Assembly (NCBI GenBank): GCA_031401675.1
Contig: JANNRR010000125.1
Location: forward strand, 36,713-100,712
DNA: 64,000 nucleotides
From: JANNRR01 sp031401675
Lineage (GTDB): Bacteria; Pseudomonadota; Alphaproteobacteria; Rhodobacterales; Rhodobacteraceae
Direction of reading: 5' to 3'
The position numbers and the translations under genes were made by a program. The notes beneath the pieces were generated by a model. That model worked only from the letters and a program-made list of their open reading frames with translations, made no database searches and was not told the origin of the DNA. Below are positions 1 to 9,936 of the stretch, one piece after another. How positions within the stretch are numbered: the first letter of the stretch is position 1; each line of letters opens with the position of its first letter.

Positions 1-17
1 GTGAAGCGAAATTTGAG

Positions 18-1151
<1,134 letters not shown>

Positions 1152-1168
1152 GCGATTCCCCTAAGCTC

Positions 1169-2011
1169 TTAGCCCTTGATACCCGCCGAAAGTGCGATGG
1201 CCTGTGTTACCCGGCGCTGGAACAGAAGATAGGCCAGCGCCACCGGCAGGCCTGCCATCACCGCCCCGGCCAGAATGCGCGCGTATGCCACGCCGAAAGC
1301 GTCCCGCACCTGCGAAATGCCGACCGTCACCGTCATCATGTTTTCGGTATTGGCGACCAAGAAAGGCCACAGGAAAGCGTTCCACACCCCGATAAAGGTG
1401 ATGATCGCCAAGGCCGCCGTGACCCCCCAGTTCATCGGGATGAAGACCCGGAACAGGAGTTGAAACTCGTTGGCGCCGTCCATCACCGCCGCCTCGCGGA
1501 ACTCTTTCGGCAGGCCGTCGAAGAACTGTTTGTAGACGATGACGGTGACCGGATGGATCAGCATGGGCAGGATGATGCCGGCATAGGTATTCAACAGGTC
1601 AACCCCGGCGATGATGACATAATGGTTCACGATCAGTCCCTGCACCGGCACCATGAAAGACGCCAGAATGGTCCACCACAGCAGCGTCCGCCCGGGAAAG
1701 CGCAGTTGCGAAATGGCATAGCCGGCACAGGCCGACGTCGCCACCACGAGGAAGGTGATGATGACGGTGGTGATGGTGGAATTCAGATACCAGCGCATGA
1801 TGTTGGAGTGCTGGATGACATAGAGATAGCCGCCAAGGGTCGGTTCATCGGGCCACAGATCGAAGCCGGCCCGCACCGCCTCGTCATCGGTGCGGATCGA
1901 GGTCAGGATGGCCCAGTAGAGCGGGAAGAACCAGATCAGGGCGCACAGCACGGTCAGCAGGGTCAGCAGGAGGCTGCCAAGGTTGAAGCGGCGGGAGGGT
2001 TTCGTTGTCAT
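1169..2011 (-). CDS. carbohydrate ABC transporter permease (MalG type)
   Basis: 280-residue inner-membrane subunit of a CUT1 importer. The first hydrophobic segment is at residues 12-37, and the ATPase-coupling EAA loop is visible as EAAVMDGANEFQLLFRVFIP in the C-terminal third. Length and motif fit the MalG/UgpE half of the permease pair. Its start overlaps the end of the upstream permease by 4 bp, so the two are probably translationally coupled and made in equal amounts. Substrate unknown; the operon context suggests a plant-derived oligosaccharide. Confidence 0.92.
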   Translation of the reverse strand: MTTKPSRRFNLGSLLLTLLTVLCALIWFFPLYWAILTSIRTDDEAVRAGFDLWPDEPTLGGYLYVIQHSNIMRWYLNSTITTVIITFLVVATSACAGYAISQLRFPGRTLLWWTILASFMVPVQGLIVNHYVIIAGVDLLNTYAGIILPMLIHPVTVIVYKQFFDGLPKEFREAAVMDGANEFQLLFRVFIPMNWGVTAALAIITFIGVWNAFLWPFLVANTENMMTVTVGISQVRDAFGVAYARILAGAVMAGLPVALAYLLFQRRVTQAIALSAGIKG

Positions 2012-2886
2012 CGTGCCCCCCGCATCCGCAAAAGCTGAAACTGCAGCACCGAGCAGGCGATGACGATGATGAACAGCGCCACCGCGACGGTGGCACCGTA
2101 GCCGCCGGCATTGTGCACGAAGGCCTGATCAAAGATGTACTGCACCAGAACCATGGTCGTCTGGGTGCGGCCACCCGAGGCAAAGAGGTAGACCTGATCG
2201 AAGATTTTCAACTGCAGGATCAACTGGATTGTCAGGCAGAGCACGGTGATCGGCCAGATCAGCGGCCAGGTGATGCGGAAAAAGCTTTGCAGGCGGGTGG
2301 CGCCGTCCAGCTCGGCCGCCTCATAGAGCTCGCGCGGAATGTTGCGCAGACCGGCGAGGAACAAGAGGATCGAAAAGCCGTTGGTCCACCAGATGGTCAG
2401 TAGGGCGACCGTCGGCATGAACCACGGCAGGCGGCGCCAGACGTTGACGGTCTGGCCCATGATCGGTTCAATGACCTGTTGCATGATGCCGAACTGGGTG
2501 TCGAACATCCATTGCCAGATCAGAAAGATCACAGTGACCGGCAGCACGAAAGGCAGAAAGAACGCCGACAGGATCAGGCTTTGCAGCCAGCCGCTCAAAC
2601 GGCTGACCATCAGGGCGATGCCAAGGGCGACGGCGGTGCCCGGAATGACGGTCAGCAGGACGAAATACGAGGTGTTCCAGATCGCACGGCCAAACACCTT
2701 GTCATGGATCAGCCGGTCATAGTTCGCCAGACCGACCCAGTTGCCGTCGCCGATCAGCGGCGCGTCGGTGAAGCTGAGCCCCACCATCTGGATCGTCGGG
2801 TAGATGAACATCCAGCCATAGATCGCGACAAAGGGTGCGATCAATGTCGCCGCAACCAGTATCTCGCTTCGTCCGCTTTTGAGCAT
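2008..2886 (-). CDS. carbohydrate ABC transporter permease (MalF type)
   Basis: 292-residue inner-membrane permease. A hydrophobic segment at residues 10-33 is followed by further helices and the coupling loop EAAELDGATRLQSFFRITWP. It pairs with the MalG-type gene it overlaps. The gap to the binding-protein gene upstream is 68 bp and shows no strong hairpin, so all four genes are likely one transcript. In the family the MalF and MalG halves form a heterodimer bound by two copies of the ATPase. Confidence 0.92.
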   Translation of the reverse strand: MLKSGRSEILVAATLIAPFVAIYGWMFIYPTIQMVGLSFTDAPLIGDGNWVGLANYDRLIHDKVFGRAIWNTSYFVLLTVIPGTAVALGIALMVSRLSGWLQSLILSAFFLPFVLPVTVIFLIWQWMFDTQFGIMQQVIEPIMGQTVNVWRRLPWFMPTVALLTIWWTNGFSILLFLAGLRNIPRELYEAAELDGATRLQSFFRITWPLIWPITVLCLTIQLILQLKIFDQVYLFASGGRTQTTMVLVQYIFDQAFVHNAGGYGATVAVALFIIVIACSVLQFQLLRMRGAR

Positions 2887-2954
2887 GGCACCTGCGCTCC
2901 CGCCTTCTGTCGGATGCGGTGCCGCCCCGTTCGGGACGGCACCAGGTTCACGGG

Positions 2955-4226
2955 TTACTGCAGCGCGTCCAGTGTGGCCTTCATTTCGGCCACGCCATCG
3001 GCGGGCGAAACTTCGCCGTTCATCGCGGCCGTGAAGGCGTTGCCTGCGGCATCAAACAGCGGCGAGGCGACGCCGGCGAACTTGGACTTGGGGTCGAAGA
3101 CCGCGTTGGCCGTCAGCGGCTGATAGGTCGCCTGGGGCTGCATGGCCGTGTATTCGGCGGATTCGGTCACGGCTTTGTTGGCCGGGACGTGACCCGCGGT
3201 CGCCCAGAAAAGCGAGTGACCTTCCATCCACTTGATCACTTCCAGAACGGCGGCGTGTTTGGCGGGATCGGCCGCTTTGCCGGCATTGTTCGGGAGCGCG
3301 AAGGCATGGCTGTCCGAATAGGTGCAGGGCTTGTCGAACATCACCGGCAGTTCGATCGCGCCCCAGTTGAACAGCTTGCCCGCCTTTTCAAGGTCGACCA
3401 TCGTGGGCACTTCCCACACGCCATTGACCATGAAGGCCGCCTCGCCCGTGGTGAACAGGGCCACGGCGGCGGGGTAATCGGTGTAGGACGGGACCTGACC
3501 AGCAGCAACCCAGTCCGCGATGATGCCAACCGCATTGGCCAGCTTGTCCGGGCTGTCGCCGGGCAACCATGCGCCGTCCGACCCCAGATCGCCGCCCTGC
3601 TGGCAGAGGTAGGAATAGATCAGACGGAACGCAAAGTTGCCATCCGCCGTGGTCAGCGCCATGCCGTACTTGGTGCCGCCTTCCTGAAGCTTGGCCATCG
3701 CGGCTGCGAAGTTCTCCTTGCCGTTCAGGCCGCTCGGCAGACCATCCGCGCCGATCAGACCGGCCGCTTCCAGCTTGTCCTTGTTGTAATACAGGACGAT
3801 CGGATGGGTGTCGAAGGGCACGGCATATTGCTTGCCATCCACCTTGACCGCCTCATAGGTCGCGGGAGCAAAGGTGTCCGCCGACAGGCCCATCGCCGCC
3901 ATGTCATCGGCGGTGATTTCGCTGAGCGTGCCCTGACTGACCGCCAGCGGCAGGCGCGAGGCGTGGTAGGTCATGATGTCCGGGCCTTCGCCCACGGCGG
4001 CCGAGGTCTGCACCTTGGTGTAGAACGGCACGCCCCATGGGAGCGTGGTCGCCTGAATCTCGATGGTGTCGGCATGTTCCTTGTTGAAGTCATCCAGCAG
4101 GGACTTCATCCGGACGCCGTCGCCGCCGCTGAGAAAGTCCCACCAGATCACGGTTTCCTTGGCCTGGGCCGCGGTCACGAACAGAGCCGATGACAGCAGC
4201 ACGGCCTTCAGTGTTGTTCTGATCAT
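2955..4226 (-). CDS. extracellular sugar-binding protein of the ABC importer
   Basis: 423-residue solute-binding protein (SBP family 1). A Sec signal peptide is evident: MIRTTLK, a hydrophobic core, then AQA at about residue 22 before KETVIWWDF. The region EGPDIMTYHASRLP and the aromatic-rich C-terminal half are typical of oligosaccharide binders. The start is supported by GGGAGGA a few bases upstream (complement of 4232-4238). It is the first gene of the transporter operon, and a 27-bp operator-like site lies about 180 bp upstream at 4405-4431. Function: captures the oligosaccharide in the periplasm and delivers it to the two permeases. Confidence 0.92.
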   Translation of the reverse strand: MIRTTLKAVLLSSALFVTAAQAKETVIWWDFLSGGDGVRMKSLLDDFNKEHADTIEIQATTLPWGVPFYTKVQTSAAVGEGPDIMTYHASRLPLAVSQGTLSEITADDMAAMGLSADTFAPATYEAVKVDGKQYAVPFDTHPIVLYYNKDKLEAAGLIGADGLPSGLNGKENFAAAMAKLQEGGTKYGMALTTADGNFAFRLIYSYLCQQGGDLGSDGAWLPGDSPDKLANAVGIIADWVAAGQVPSYTDYPAAVALFTTGEAAFMVNGVWEVPTMVDLEKAGKLFNWGAIELPVMFDKPCTYSDSHAFALPNNAGKAADPAKHAAVLEVIKWMEGHSLFWATAGHVPANKAVTESAEYTAMQPQATYQPLTANAVFDPKSKFAGVASPLFDAAGNAFTAAMNGEVSPADGVAEMKATLDALQ

Positions 4227-4404
4227 ATCATTCCTCCCTTGCGGGCTTTCGCCCTACGCCATCCGGATTGTCCCTGGCTGCGGGCGCGCGCGGCCTGGTT
4301 CTGGCAGTGACCGCTTTCCGAAGCCAGCCGCAGCGGTGCGGCGGCACGGGCAGGGTCGCTGCGTGCAGGGTACGGAACCCGCCGGTTTGTTGTCAACAGA
4401 TTTT

Positions 4405-4431
4405 CAGATATGTATCTGTAAAGCCGATATG
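4405..4431. promoter_or_regulatory. operator-like site in front of the transporter operon
   Basis: Contains a perfect inverted repeat, CAGATA-TG-TATCTG, followed by TAAAGCCGATATG. The whole 27 bp matches 8341-8367 at 23 positions. It sits between the stop of the GH2 gene and the binding-protein gene, upstream of the latter. A likely ligand is the ArsR-type regulator encoded at 7352-8281. The binding partner is an inference. Confidence 0.65.
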
Positions 4432-4432
4432 G

Positions 4433-7162
4433 TCAGGGGTCCGTCACGAGTTCGGCGGCGCAGCGGGTCAGCGCGTCGAACAGCGCCGAGGCCACCGGGT
4501 CGGTGCCGGGCGGGTCGCAGCAGAGCCGGAAGGTGGTGGCCACCAGCCCGCCGCGGCCGACCCGGCGCTCGGCGATCAGGGCGGCGGGTTTGTGGACCCA
4601 GCCGACCACTAGCCCGGCATGGACGGCACCGCCATATTCCCACGGGCGAAAGCCGGTCATCACATGATGCGGCACCACCCGGTCATAGGACAGATCTAGG
4701 AGCGGTCCGCCGGGCAGGTCGGCGAACGGCCCCTGCCGCCGGATCCAGCTGAAACCCGCGATCCAGTCGCCGCGCCAGATGGTACCGTCGCGTGGGGTCA
4801 GGATGATGTCGGGCAGCAGCATCTGGTCCGGTGCGTCGAGCCGCAGCGAGGTGGTCAGAGCGTCGGTGCCGTCGGCCAGCACCAGATAGCGGGCGCCGGC
4901 CTGCATGGCTGCGATGTCGGCTGCCACCAACCCGTGCGTCAGGATCAGGTCGGCCCGGTCGCGCGGCACGATGCGGTAACCGAGGCCCCGGGCGTGCGCC
5001 GCCAGGCCCGGGGCGTCGGTGGCGAGGCTTGGCAGGTCGGTGCGGTGGCGCGGGGCGTAGCTGGCGATATCGACGGCGTTGCGGGCCAGCACCTTGAGGC
5101 CCGAGGTCAAGGTCAGGTCGACCCGGTGCATGCGGTTGGCGGTGCCGGCGGGCAGGGTCGGGGTGATCGTGCCAAGGTCGGCCACGTCGCATGGCATGGC
5201 TGCGGGCACCGGCAGGCTGCCGGTGTCGCCGCCCGCCAGCGACCAGTTCAGGGTAGCGCCCGACGGCAGGCTGCCCCCGCCAAGCGCTACCGACAGCCCG
5301 ATTCTGACCGGCTGCCCGGCGGTGCCGGCATAGTGGCTGACCTGCGGCACGATGATGATATCGGCGTTGATCGTGGCGAATTCGTCGTGAAAGACGCGGG
5401 GATTGCGGTTCATGTCCAGCAGGCCGTTGGCTTCCCAGTGGACGTCGGTGAATTCGGTGATGACATAGCCCATGATCGGGGCATGGCGGCGCATCACCTC
5501 GATTTCATATTTCAGGTTGGCGAACTGATACCATTGCACGGCGGTGATGAACGCGTCGAAGCTTTGGAACACCGTATCCAGCCGGTAGGTGGCAAAGCGG
5601 TTCTGGATGCCGTGCGGATAGGCGACACCGTCGCCCCAGGCTGCGCCGGTTTCCATCCACCAGGGTTCCGCGCCGTCGGGACCGGCCAGCAGGTCGGGGT
5701 CGGGCAGGCCCCAGACTCCGAATTCCGACAGGATCAGCGGCTCGTCGCCCCGGCGCTGCGCATCGCCGTTCGGTGACCAGATCCAGTCGGGGCGGGTGGC
5801 GAAATCGGCGATAAGTTCATCCCACTCGGTGCGGCGTTCCGGGATCGAGCGATAGAAATGGTAGTCGTCCAGGTCTGATTTCACATGGAAATTCTGGTGG
5901 CAGGGCGAGTTGTCGACCACCAGCCGGGTCGGGTCGGCCTGTTTCAGCCAATCATACATGCCCGCCAGCCAGGCGCGGTGGCTGGCATCCTCGATCAGCC
6001 TTGTGCCCCAATCCTCGTTGATCAGGGTCCAGATCACGATGCAGGGGTGGTTGCCGTCGCGGTTCAGGATACCCTGCATCGTGTCGCGCATTCGGCGTGC
6101 CGAAGCGGCGGTGAAGCCTGCGACGTTGGGTATTTCGGTCCAGATCAGCATGCCGAGCCGGTCGGCGGCCTCATAATACCGTGGATCCGGGACCTTGATG
6201 TGGCAGCGCAGCATGTTCAGGCCGAGCGCCTTGGCCTTGTGCAACTGATCCTCGAGGAATTCGAGCGAGGGCGGGTTGCAGATGCCGGTGGGGTAATAGT
6301 CCTGATCGAGGGCGGCGCGCATGTAGAACGGCGCGCCGTTCAGCAAAAGCTGGCCGTTGCGGGTCTGAAAGCTGCGAAAGCCGAAGCTGTGGTTCGTGAT
6401 GTCCTTGGGCTGGCCCGCCTGCAGCAGGGTGACGCGGGCAGTGTAGAGGGCGGGATGATCCGGGTGCCAGGGTTGGACCTGCGGCACCGTCAGGGTCAGG
6501 GTGCCGGCATCGGTCTGGCCTGTTGCGATCGCGGTGCCGGTCTGGCTGGTGGCGACGGCGCTGCCGTCGGGGGCGAGGAGGGTGACGGCAACGGTGGTGC
6601 CTTCTGCGGTTGGGCCGGTCAGGGTCAGCGCGAGCGCGACCTGACCGGTGGCCAGATCGGCAGTGATGGCGCAATGTTGCAGATGGAAGCGGTTGCGGCG
6701 TTCCAGCCGGACCGATTGCCAGATGCCGCCGGTCGGGCCGTACCAGCTTTGCTTGCCATGCGGGATCTCGGCAAACGGGAAATCCGGGGTGGCGGTGGAG
6801 CCGTCGGGCAGAATCACCGTGACATCCAGTTGATTTTCGTCATGCAGCAGGCCGTCGGGGATGGGGCATTCGAACGGCAGCCAGCCGCCTTCGTGACTGC
6901 CGATGGGGATGCCGTTCAGTCGCACCGTCGTGTGGTAGCCGACCGCGCCGAAGCAAAGCAGCCAGTGTTCGTCGGGGTTGGCCGGGGGTGCCGGGAAACT
7001 GCGGCGATAATGCGCGGTGCCCGACACCTGCCGCAGATCGTCGAACTGCGCCTGCCACGGCATCGGCACCACGATGTCACGCTGACGCCCGTCGATTTCA
7101 TGGGTGAAGCGCCAGATGCCGTCGAGCGAGAGGCAGAGGCGTTCGGGATCGGGATGGGGCAT
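4433..7162 (-). CDS. glycoside hydrolase family 2 enzyme
   Basis: 909-residue GH2 protein. Order: jelly-roll sugar-binding domain (residues about 10-160, with LSLDGIWRF and WYGPTGGIWQSV), an Ig-like domain (160-265), a TIM barrel (270-590) and extra beta domains to the end. The acid/base is Glu383 in WTLINEDWG and the likely nucleophile is Glu480 in ILSEFG. There is no signal peptide, so it acts in the cytoplasm on imported sugars. ATG 7162 is preferred over the upstream TTG at 7177 because AGGA lies 5-8 bp before it. GH2 covers beta-galactosidase, beta-glucuronidase and beta-mannosidase; the sequence alone does not decide between them. It is transcribed towards the importer operon and divergently from the regulator. 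Confidence 0.88.
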   Translation of the reverse strand: MPHPDPERLCLSLDGIWRFTHEIDGRQRDIVVPMPWQAQFDDLRQVSGTAHYRRSFPAPPANPDEHWLLCFGAVGYHTTVRLNGIPIGSHEGGWLPFECPIPDGLLHDENQLDVTVILPDGSTATPDFPFAEIPHGKQSWYGPTGGIWQSVRLERRNRFHLQHCAITADLATGQVALALTLTGPTAEGTTVAVTLLAPDGSAVATSQTGTAIATGQTDAGTLTLTVPQVQPWHPDHPALYTARVTLLQAGQPKDITNHSFGFRSFQTRNGQLLLNGAPFYMRAALDQDYYPTGICNPPSLEFLEDQLHKAKALGLNMLRCHIKVPDPRYYEAADRLGMLIWTEIPNVAGFTAASARRMRDTMQGILNRDGNHPCIVIWTLINEDWGTRLIEDASHRAWLAGMYDWLKQADPTRLVVDNSPCHQNFHVKSDLDDYHFYRSIPERRTEWDELIADFATRPDWIWSPNGDAQRRGDEPLILSEFGVWGLPDPDLLAGPDGAEPWWMETGAAWGDGVAYPHGIQNRFATYRLDTVFQSFDAFITAVQWYQFANLKYEIEVMRRHAPIMGYVITEFTDVHWEANGLLDMNRNPRVFHDEFATINADIIIVPQVSHYAGTAGQPVRIGLSVALGGGSLPSGATLNWSLAGGDTGSLPVPAAMPCDVADLGTITPTLPAGTANRMHRVDLTLTSGLKVLARNAVDIASYAPRHRTDLPSLATDAPGLAAHARGLGYRIVPRDRADLILTHGLVAADIAAMQAGARYLVLADGTDALTTSLRLDAPDQMLLPDIILTPRDGTIWRGDWIAGFSWIRRQGPFADLPGGPLLDLSYDRVVPHHVMTGFRPWEYGGAVHAGLVVGWVHKPAALIAERRVGRGGLVATTFRLCCDPPGTDPVASALFDALTRCAAELVTDP

Positions 7163-7286
7163 TACTGTCCTTTGCAACCTCGGGAGGCGTTGACTTGGGA
7201 GGCGCTAATTCGGGGGCGTTGGCTGATCGGTACGCCCGCCAATCGGTTCCGGCAAGGGCGATGCTGCGGGCCGCGGTCGTGAAGGT

Positions 7287-7300
7287 GGTTTGACCAAACC
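7287..7300. promoter_or_regulatory. palindrome in the divergent GH2/regulator promoter region
   Basis: Perfect inverted repeat GGTTTG-AC-CAAACC in the 189-bp gap between the GH2 start and the regulator start. Its sequence differs from the 4405 and 8341 sites. A partial GATATAG half-site follows at 7309-7315. It may be an autoregulatory operator or a site for another factor. Confidence 0.4.
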
Positions 7301-7351
7301 CGAATTGCTGATATAGAGCCAGCCTTGTTCCAATTGTCGTGAAGTCGCCAC

Positions 7352-8281
7352 ATGAGCCGGAATTTCCTGATCGTGGACCCCGAAGAGGGGCTGGATATCC
7401 TGAAGGCCTTTGCCTCGCCAGCCCGGGTCAAGGTGTTGAAACTGCTGCACACCACCGGCCCGAAGAACGTGAACGAGATCGCGCAAGCGCTTGACATGCC
7501 ACAATCTTCCATCTCGTCCAACATCCAGATACTGGAGGATGCCGGCCTGATCCGCACCGAAACCCAGCGGGCGCGCAAGGGCAACCAGAAGATCTGCCAC
7601 ACGTTGTTCGACGAGTTGCTGGTGATGTTCAAGGACGATCCGAAGCCGAACGCGGCGCATGTGATCGAAGTGGCGATGCCCTTGGGGCTGTACACAAGTT
7701 GCGAGGTTTCGGCACCGTGCGGGCTGTGTTCGACGGCGGGGATTGTCGGGCTCTTGGATGTGCCGGACACCTTTCTGGACCCCGACAGGATGAAGGCGGG
7801 GCTGATCTGGTTTACCCGCGGCTATCTGGAGTATCAGTTCCCCAACAACACCAAGCTGATGGAAACCGAAGTCGAGGCGCTGGAATTCAGCATGGAATTG
7901 TCGTCGGAGGTGCCGGGCACGGCGGCGAACTGGCCATCCGACATCACGGTGTCGGTGAATCGGGTGGACATCGGCACCTGGACCAGCCCCGGCGATTTCG
8001 GTGACAAGCGCGGGGTGTTTACGCCGGACTGGTGGAAACTGAAGGGTAGCCAGTATGGCAAGCTGAAGGCGTGGCGGGTGACCGACGGCGGCACCTTTGT
8101 CGACGGAGTGAAAATCTCGCCGGTGTCGCTCAAGGATCTGGATCTGGGGGTGCACCGCTCGATCCGGCTGCGGATCGGGGTGCGCGACGATGCCCATCAC
8201 CCTGGCGGCGTAAACATTTTTGGCCGGGGCTTTGGCAACTATGATCAGGATATCGTGCTGCGGCTGACAACGCGGCGCTAG
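7352..8281 (+). CDS. ArsR-family transcriptional regulator with C-terminal effector domain
   Basis: 309 residues. The N-terminal 80 hold a winged helix-turn-helix of ArsR type (ILKAFASPARVKVLKLL, then EIAQALDMPQSSISSNIQILEDAGLI). The remaining 220 residues are beta-rich, contain a Cys pair in SAPCGLCS and end with VNIFGRGFGNYDQDIVLRL; this is probably a ligand-sensing domain. Classical ArsR proteins are only about 100 residues, so this is the long two-domain form. It lies between the GH2 and GH51 genes and is divergent from GH2, so local control of the sugar locus is the natural reading. The inducer is probably a sugar, but this is not shown. Confidence 0.85.
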   Translation: MSRNFLIVDPEEGLDILKAFASPARVKVLKLLHTTGPKNVNEIAQALDMPQSSISSNIQILEDAGLIRTETQRARKGNQKICHTLFDELLVMFKDDPKPNAAHVIEVAMPLGLYTSCEVSAPCGLCSTAGIVGLLDVPDTFLDPDRMKAGLIWFTRGYLEYQFPNNTKLMETEVEALEFSMELSSEVPGTAANWPSDITVSVNRVDIGTWTSPGDFGDKRGVFTPDWWKLKGSQYGKLKAWRVTDGGTFVDGVKISPVSLKDLDLGVHRSIRLRIGVRDDAHHPGGVNIFGRGFGNYDQDIVLRLTTRR

Positions 8282-8340
8282 CTGATCCGGCAAAGAATCC
8301 GGCGCGGCCCTGTTGGGGCTTGACGTAACCCCCACGTTTT

Positions 8341-8367
8341 CCGATACATATCTGTAAATCCGATATG
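8341..8367. promoter_or_regulatory. operator-like site in front of the GH51 gene
   Basis: Twenty-three of 27 positions equal the site at 4405-4431: CCGATA-CA-TATCTG followed by TAAATCCGATATG. It ends 30 bp before the GH51 start codon, where a repressor would block transcription. An ATG inside the site (8365) is in frame with GH51 but is not the preferred start. Confidence 0.65.
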
Positions 8368-8397
8368 AAACCGGACGACTTCGGCTGGGAGGCTGGG

Positions 8398-9924
8398 ATG
8401 AAAGCGACCGTCACTGCGCACAGGGACTATAGCGTTGCCCGGATCGATGACCGGGTCTATTCGGCGTTTCTGGAGCATCTGGGCCGGGCGATCTATACCG
8501 GCATCTACGAGCCGAGCCACCCGACCGCCGACAAGAACGGCATGCACAGCGATGTGGCGCAACTGGTGCGCGAGCTGAACATTCCCTATGTCCGCTATCC
8601 CGGTGGCAATTTCGTGTCGGCCTACAACTGGGAGGACGGGGTCGGGCCGCGCGACCAGCGTCCGGTGCGGCTGGACCTGGCCTGGCACACATCCGACAGC
8701 AACGCGGTCGGGGTGCACGAGTTTTCCGACTGGTGCGACACGGTCGGCACCAAGATGATGCTGGCGATCAACCTAGGCTCGCGCGGGCTGGATGAGGCGC
8801 GGAATTTCGTCGAATATGTCAACGGGCCGGTTGGGTCGCATTGGGGCGATCTGCGCAAGAAGAACGGCCGGGCAGAGCCGTTCGACTGCCGGCTTTGGTG
8901 TCTGGGCAACGAGATGGACGGGCCCTGGCAGGTCGGCCACAAGACGGCGGATGAATATGGCCGTCTGGCCAACGAGGTCGCCAAGACTCTGCGGGCGTTC
9001 GACAAAACGCTGGAACTGATCGTTTGCGGGTCGTCCAATTCCGACATGAAGACCTATCCGGAATGGGAACGGATCGTGCTGGAACACACCTACGAGGTGG
9101 TCGATCACATCAGCCTGCACATGTATTTCCGCAATCCGGCGAAGAACACCGCCAACTATCTGGCGCTGAACCACAAGCTGGACCGCTATATTTCCACTAT
9201 CGAAGCGACGATCAGTCTGGTCAAGGCCAACAAGCGGTCAAAGCATGATGTGTTCATCAGCTTTGACGAATGGAACGTCTGGTATCACTCCAACAAGCAG
9301 GACCGCGCCATTCTGGACGGCAATCAGGGCTGGCCGCATGCGCCCCGGCTGCTGGAGGACATCTACAATTTCGAGGATGTGCTGCAGGTCGGCTGCATCC
9401 TGAACACCTTCATCCGCAAGTCGAACGTGGTGAAGATCGCCTGTATCGCGCAGCTGGTGAACGTGATTGCCCCGATCATGACCGACCCCAAGGGCGCGGC
9501 CTGGCGGCAGACGATCTATTACCCGTATTACTTCGCCTCGATCTACGGGCGGGGGACGGCGTTGAACCTGGCGGTGTCTTGTCCCGGCTATGATGCCGAT
9601 GTTGCCGACAACGTCCCCTATGTCGACATTGCTGGGGTGCATGACGAAGCGGCGGGCAGCATCGCGTTCTTTGCGGTGAACCGGCACCCGAGCGAGGTGC
9701 TGGAGGTCGAGATCAGCCTGCAGGGCTTTGGGGCGCAAGGCTCAGGCGGGGCGCGGATCATCGATCATCAGGTGATGACCCACGCCATGCTGGAAGCGGT
9801 GAATACCGCCGCCAGCCCGAGCAATGTCGCACCGAAGCCGGGGCAGGGCGCGTTGGTCGAGGGCGGTGCGGTCAAAGTGCAGCTGCCGCCGCTGTCGTAT
9901 CAGATGCTGCGGGTAGCGGTCTGA
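8398..9924 (+). CDS. alpha-L-arabinofuranosidase, GH51
   Basis: 508-residue intracellular enzyme that releases terminal arabinofuranose from arabinoxylan or arabinan fragments. Family hallmarks are visible: YPGGNFVSAYNWEDGVGP near residue 67, acid/base Glu172 in LGNEMDGPW and nucleophile Glu291 in SFDEWNVWY. No signal peptide. ATG 8398 is chosen because GGGAGG at 8387-8392 is 5 bp upstream; the in-frame ATG at 8365 lies inside the operator. It is transcribed alone, with the stop 12 bp from the end of the convergent membrane-protein gene. With the importer it implies uptake of arabino-oligosaccharides before cleavage. Confidence 0.95.
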   Translation: MKATVTAHRDYSVARIDDRVYSAFLEHLGRAIYTGIYEPSHPTADKNGMHSDVAQLVRELNIPYVRYPGGNFVSAYNWEDGVGPRDQRPVRLDLAWHTSDSNAVGVHEFSDWCDTVGTKMMLAINLGSRGLDEARNFVEYVNGPVGSHWGDLRKKNGRAEPFDCRLWCLGNEMDGPWQVGHKTADEYGRLANEVAKTLRAFDKTLELIVCGSSNSDMKTYPEWERIVLEHTYEVVDHISLHMYFRNPAKNTANYLALNHKLDRYISTIEATISLVKANKRSKHDVFISFDEWNVWYHSNKQDRAILDGNQGWPHAPRLLEDIYNFEDVLQVGCILNTFIRKSNVVKIACIAQLVNVIAPIMTDPKGAAWRQTIYYPYYFASIYGRGTALNLAVSCPGYDADVADNVPYVDIAGVHDEAAGSIAFFAVNRHPSEVLEVEISLQGFGAQGSGGARIIDHQVMTHAMLEAVNTAASPSNVAPKPGQGALVEGGAVKVQLPPLSYQMLRVAV

Positions 9925-9936
9925 TCCTCCAGCCGG

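Noticed and set aside
2919..4193. Long plus-strand open frame opposite the sugar-binding protein
   Set aside because: Arg/Gly/His-rich with no motif; it is the antisense shadow of a clear solute-binding protein gene.
8365..8397. ATG at 8365 as GH51 start
   Set aside because: It lies inside the operator-like site, while ATG 8398 has a good ribosome site.
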